From Pyxicephalus adspersus (Eukaryota > Chordata > Amphibia > Anura > Pyxicephalidae), in the NCBI RefSeq assembly GCF_032062135.1, contig NC_092859.1:70336115-70400114 (forward strand): 64,000 bases of DNA, in the 5' to 3' direction. The notes under the pieces were generated by a model. The model made no database searches, was not told the origin of the DNA, and worked only from the letters and a program-made list of their open reading frames with translations. This document shows, piece after piece, positions 61,223-64,000 of the stretch. Position numbers and translations under genes: made by a program. Each line of letters opens with the position of its first letter. Positions within the stretch are counted from its first letter, which is position 1.

Positions 61223-61329
61223 ATTACATTGTAATGTGCACTAATAATAATCAGTTTTTCATGGCAAAAAAAAACAAACACAAGCACTGAAATCACTCAA
61301 CAATGCTACAAGTTGCTAGGGATGAACTG

Positions 61330-61740
61330 CATAAAGGAGCAAATACTCCACAGGGGCTTGGTGTTTTACCTTACCATAAAGGGCCATTATGGGAACAATA
61401 CTTGCACAACTAATGGTCAATGACAGTGTTACAATAGTCAACCGTGGGCACTCATGATAATTTGTAAGCAACAAATAGGCAATTGTGACAACACATGAAA
61501 AAACAATTGTTACCAAAGGTTGGCAAAAAATGGGCAATTTTGACAGGTAGTAGACAACTGTTTTAATACTTGGGCAACTCATAGGTTGTCATGGAATTAA
61601 ATGGGAAACTTATATGCAAATATAGACAGCAAACAACAATTTTGATAACACATGGGCATCAAAAGGGCAGTAGTTAAAATACAATAAGGGAGTAATGGCA
61701 ATATGTTGACAACAAATAAGCAGTTGTAACAAATATTTTG
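61330..61740. repeat. diverged minisatellite
   Basis: A loose unit of about 30-40 bases built around GACAACACATGGGCAATTGT / ACAACAAATAGGCAATTGTG recurs roughly ten times, for example near 61386, 61440, 61480, 61520, 61560, 61640, 61710. The units are degenerate, which suggests an old array. The minus open frame 61316-61582 is an artefact of it. Confidence 0.6.
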
Positions 61741-64000
61741 GAGGGGGCCACTGAAGTGTATGTCAATGCATTTTTCTCTCGTTTTTGAAAGTGTATGGAA
61801 CTATTTAAAACCCAGTCGGGATTTTACAGGTATCCGGGGCTCTGTTTGAGCGATTTACCCTTACTTCCTATCCTGCTGAAAACAGTTTTAGCAAACAGAG
61901 AAAAAAAATTATGGACAGAAATACAAATTTGAAATGGATTCTAGCCTTCTTTTACTCTACTTGATTTTTTTTACCACTGTACAGGACTGCAAGTCCTAGA
62001 TGGGAGATGTTTCTCCAGGATATAAAGTAAGGGCCCTTTAAAACCAAGGTGTATGCTGGGAGAGGAGTCCAGAAATAGTAAAAGGAACTTTGAAAGGGAA
62101 AAGGAAAAGAGGACACTGGGTGGGCCTTCTCATTACATCCCAGGTACACCCATAGGTTTTGCTACAGAAGAATGCAGGTCTGCTACAAGTAGCACAGGTG
62201 TGCTGTGAGATGGAAGCGTTATACAAACTGCTATGTGTACTTGCTGCAAGGGCTAATTCCCCATATCATACTCTGAATGTTGTCGGTAGCGAACTCCTCT
62301 TACATTCTGTCTGTAAAATATATGTAAACGCATATGTAACATATAAGAAAAGCGAGGATTGTGGCACCAGTGAAAACCTTACCCATCCATGTGTAGAAAA
62401 CCCCTACAAATTGGCAACAGGTTTGGGTATAAGCCCTTTGTCAGGCCACAAGATATTGGGGCCTGATGAAGGGATTGTGCTCAAAACTGTTTTGATGCAT
62501 ATGATGTTCTATCGTATCATATGATGATATGATAGATAGACCCTCATAAAAGCACTAGAATAATTTTATAGTTTGAATATAATATATATAAATACAGTTT
62601 ATCTAAAGAACTGTACCAAACCATGTGTGTGCACAAATCCCTGTAAAATATATCTTTCTATTTGCGAATTGGTAAAATCTGTACATCCATACAACAGTCT
62701 CCCAATTCCTTAAACTGGTCTGTGACTGTCAGATGCAGTCACACATGCACGCTACATCACTCATTTTATTTCATATATTGTATGTATAAGAACAATTCTA
62801 GAAAAAAAAATCTATTGCCGGTTACAAGCTACATCTTGTTATCATCCGATTGGCTAAGGGAGAACAATGAAGGCAGACTTGTTACCAGGAAGAAAATGCA
62901 CCAAGGATGTAATTTAAAGAAAAACACCTCAACCGAAATTACCTCTGTCAGTCAAGACTGGAGCAATCACAGCTCAGGCTATGGATGGTTGAGAAAAGGA
63001 TGAACGCCGATATAAGAAAAGACTAGCGACTGATTAAATACTACGGAGAGGCAATAGAAAATACACTTGTGAATGTAAAATTCCAATCATTAGTGCATAC
63101 AAAGCAGCCACCCAAACATATAGTAAACAATACGCCTTGATCACTTACATTCTTCAACTCCTTCATTTCCAAGCCTGGGAACAAATATGCATGTTTACGA
63201 TATGTTTCAGCACTGACATGTGGCATGAATAACAAAGAATTAGACAATGCTATTTCATTTCCAGTTTAATTTTCCTCATAATAAATTGAAATATTATTAA
63301 ATTGCCAAAGGAGACTTCTCCGGGCTGGAGCCCAATAAAAATTAATTGGGTGTACTGTGCAGGTGTGGGCAGCAGAGCGGCACAATATAAAAACCTTACT
63401 GCTAGAGTTCAGTAGCTGGCAGGTATATCTACCTGTTCTCATCGGTTCATAAGAAACCTTTACACTGCAATGTACATTACATACTCCAAACAGTCCATCC
63501 TCATGTGCAATTATTACATTACTATGATGTGCCACTCACTAATGTTATGGATTTAATAATCTGTATAGCGATTATTTATAACAGATATTATATTAAGGAA
63601 TTTAGAGTTTCACCTTGCTAAATGAACAGACACACTTTCACTAGTCGAAAGTAAAGAAGACCTGTTAGCTATACATAGTAGCACATTACATGTGTATCTG
63701 AACAGGCACAGCAAACCTGTAATACATACACTACATAAAAATATTTTCAGAGATTCACAGTTTTACCTAAGAGCATGAACAGTCCATTTACTGGCATGTA
63801 CTTTTATTTAAGAAGCGTCTGAAACTTTGCTGACAATCTGATAATGTGCACCACTCATTTGCCTTAAGTACCCAATGATGTTTGTATATCACCCTTCTTG
63901 CATACACAAATGTGCATCTAATTGTGAATACATGATTTGAAATTATTATTTGCACAATCTTTTTATTCTAACTATTTTGCATGCGACTTATTTTCCAACA
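61741..64000. other. non-coding stretch
   Basis: No gene recognised. 62455-62545 (GGGCCTGATGAAGGGATTGT then ATGATGATATGATAG) reads like a repeat fragment. 63270-63540 is unique-looking with an 89-codon minus frame of no known family, and could be a conserved non-coding element. The window ends in AT-rich DNA. Confidence 0.4.

Noticed and set aside
61330..61740. Regularly spaced repeats that might suggest a CRISPR array
   Set aside because: The units are degenerate with no constant repeat/unique spacer pattern, and the window is vertebrate.
63266..63535. 89-codon minus-strand open frame near the window end
   Set aside because: No known domain and no convincing splice signals; it may be a conserved non-coding element, which cannot be tested here.
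1..64000. tRNA or rRNA genes
   Set aside because: No cloverleaf or rRNA core sequence seen by eye; only a decayed SINE near 15 kb. A tRNA scan would settle this.

Overview
This window looks like vertebrate nuclear DNA, most probably from an anuran (frog). It is AT-rich with long gene-poor stretches. One short spliced exon resembles a vertebrate actin-binding LIM protein (ABLIM3-like). The repeats are of kinds I associate with amphibian genomes: L1/Tx1-like and L2-like LINEs, mariner, hAT, IS630/Tc1-like and piggyBac-like remnants, and many foldback MITEs. The species call is inference; nothing here names the animal. There are no operons, ribosome binding sites, CRISPR arrays or other bacterial features.

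Layout. Bases 1-1011 are non-coding. A nearly full-length but dead L1-like retrotransposon fills 1023-6033 and is bracketed by an 11-base target-site duplication. 6.0-12.4 kb is intron-like sequence with a short L2 tail. The only cellular coding sequence I can support is a 144-base exon at 12441-12584 on the minus strand. It encodes the first zinc-binding half of LIM domain 1 of an ABLIM3-like protein. If the call is right, lower coordinates are the following intron and higher coordinates are the preceding intron and/or 5' flank. A mariner copy with recognisable inverted ends lies at 19395-20660. A hAT remnant (24.3-25.1 kb, plus) meets an IS630/Tc1-like remnant (25.1-26.3 kb, minus) head-on, and a hAT-type terminal repeat follows at 26.3-26.4 kb. 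A run of eight adjacent hairpins lies at 28.8-29.25 kb.

An L2-clade LINE occupies 31.2-34.0 kb on the minus strand. Next to it is a piggyBac-type MITE with TTAA on both sides. A decayed member of a widespread but, to my knowledge, poorly characterised transposon-like protein family lies at 40.6-42.2 kb on the minus strand. The last 20 kb holds a 640-base polypyrimidine tract, several MITEs (47.2, 48.0, 54.3, 55.4 and 60.8 kb), clustered L2 3' ends with long (TA)n runs (59.2-60.1 kb), and a diverged minisatellite (61.3-61.7 kb).

How it fits together. The genes here do not form a pathway. The picture is a long intron or flank of one cytoskeletal gene that has been repeatedly colonised by mobile elements. 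Every transposon coding region seen is broken by stops or frameshifts, so none looks able to move itself. The best candidates for something under-described are the orphan element at 40.6-42.2 kb, the tandem hairpin array at 28.8-29.25 kb, the two-part piggyBac MITE at 34.0-34.4 kb, and the hAT/IS630 junction.
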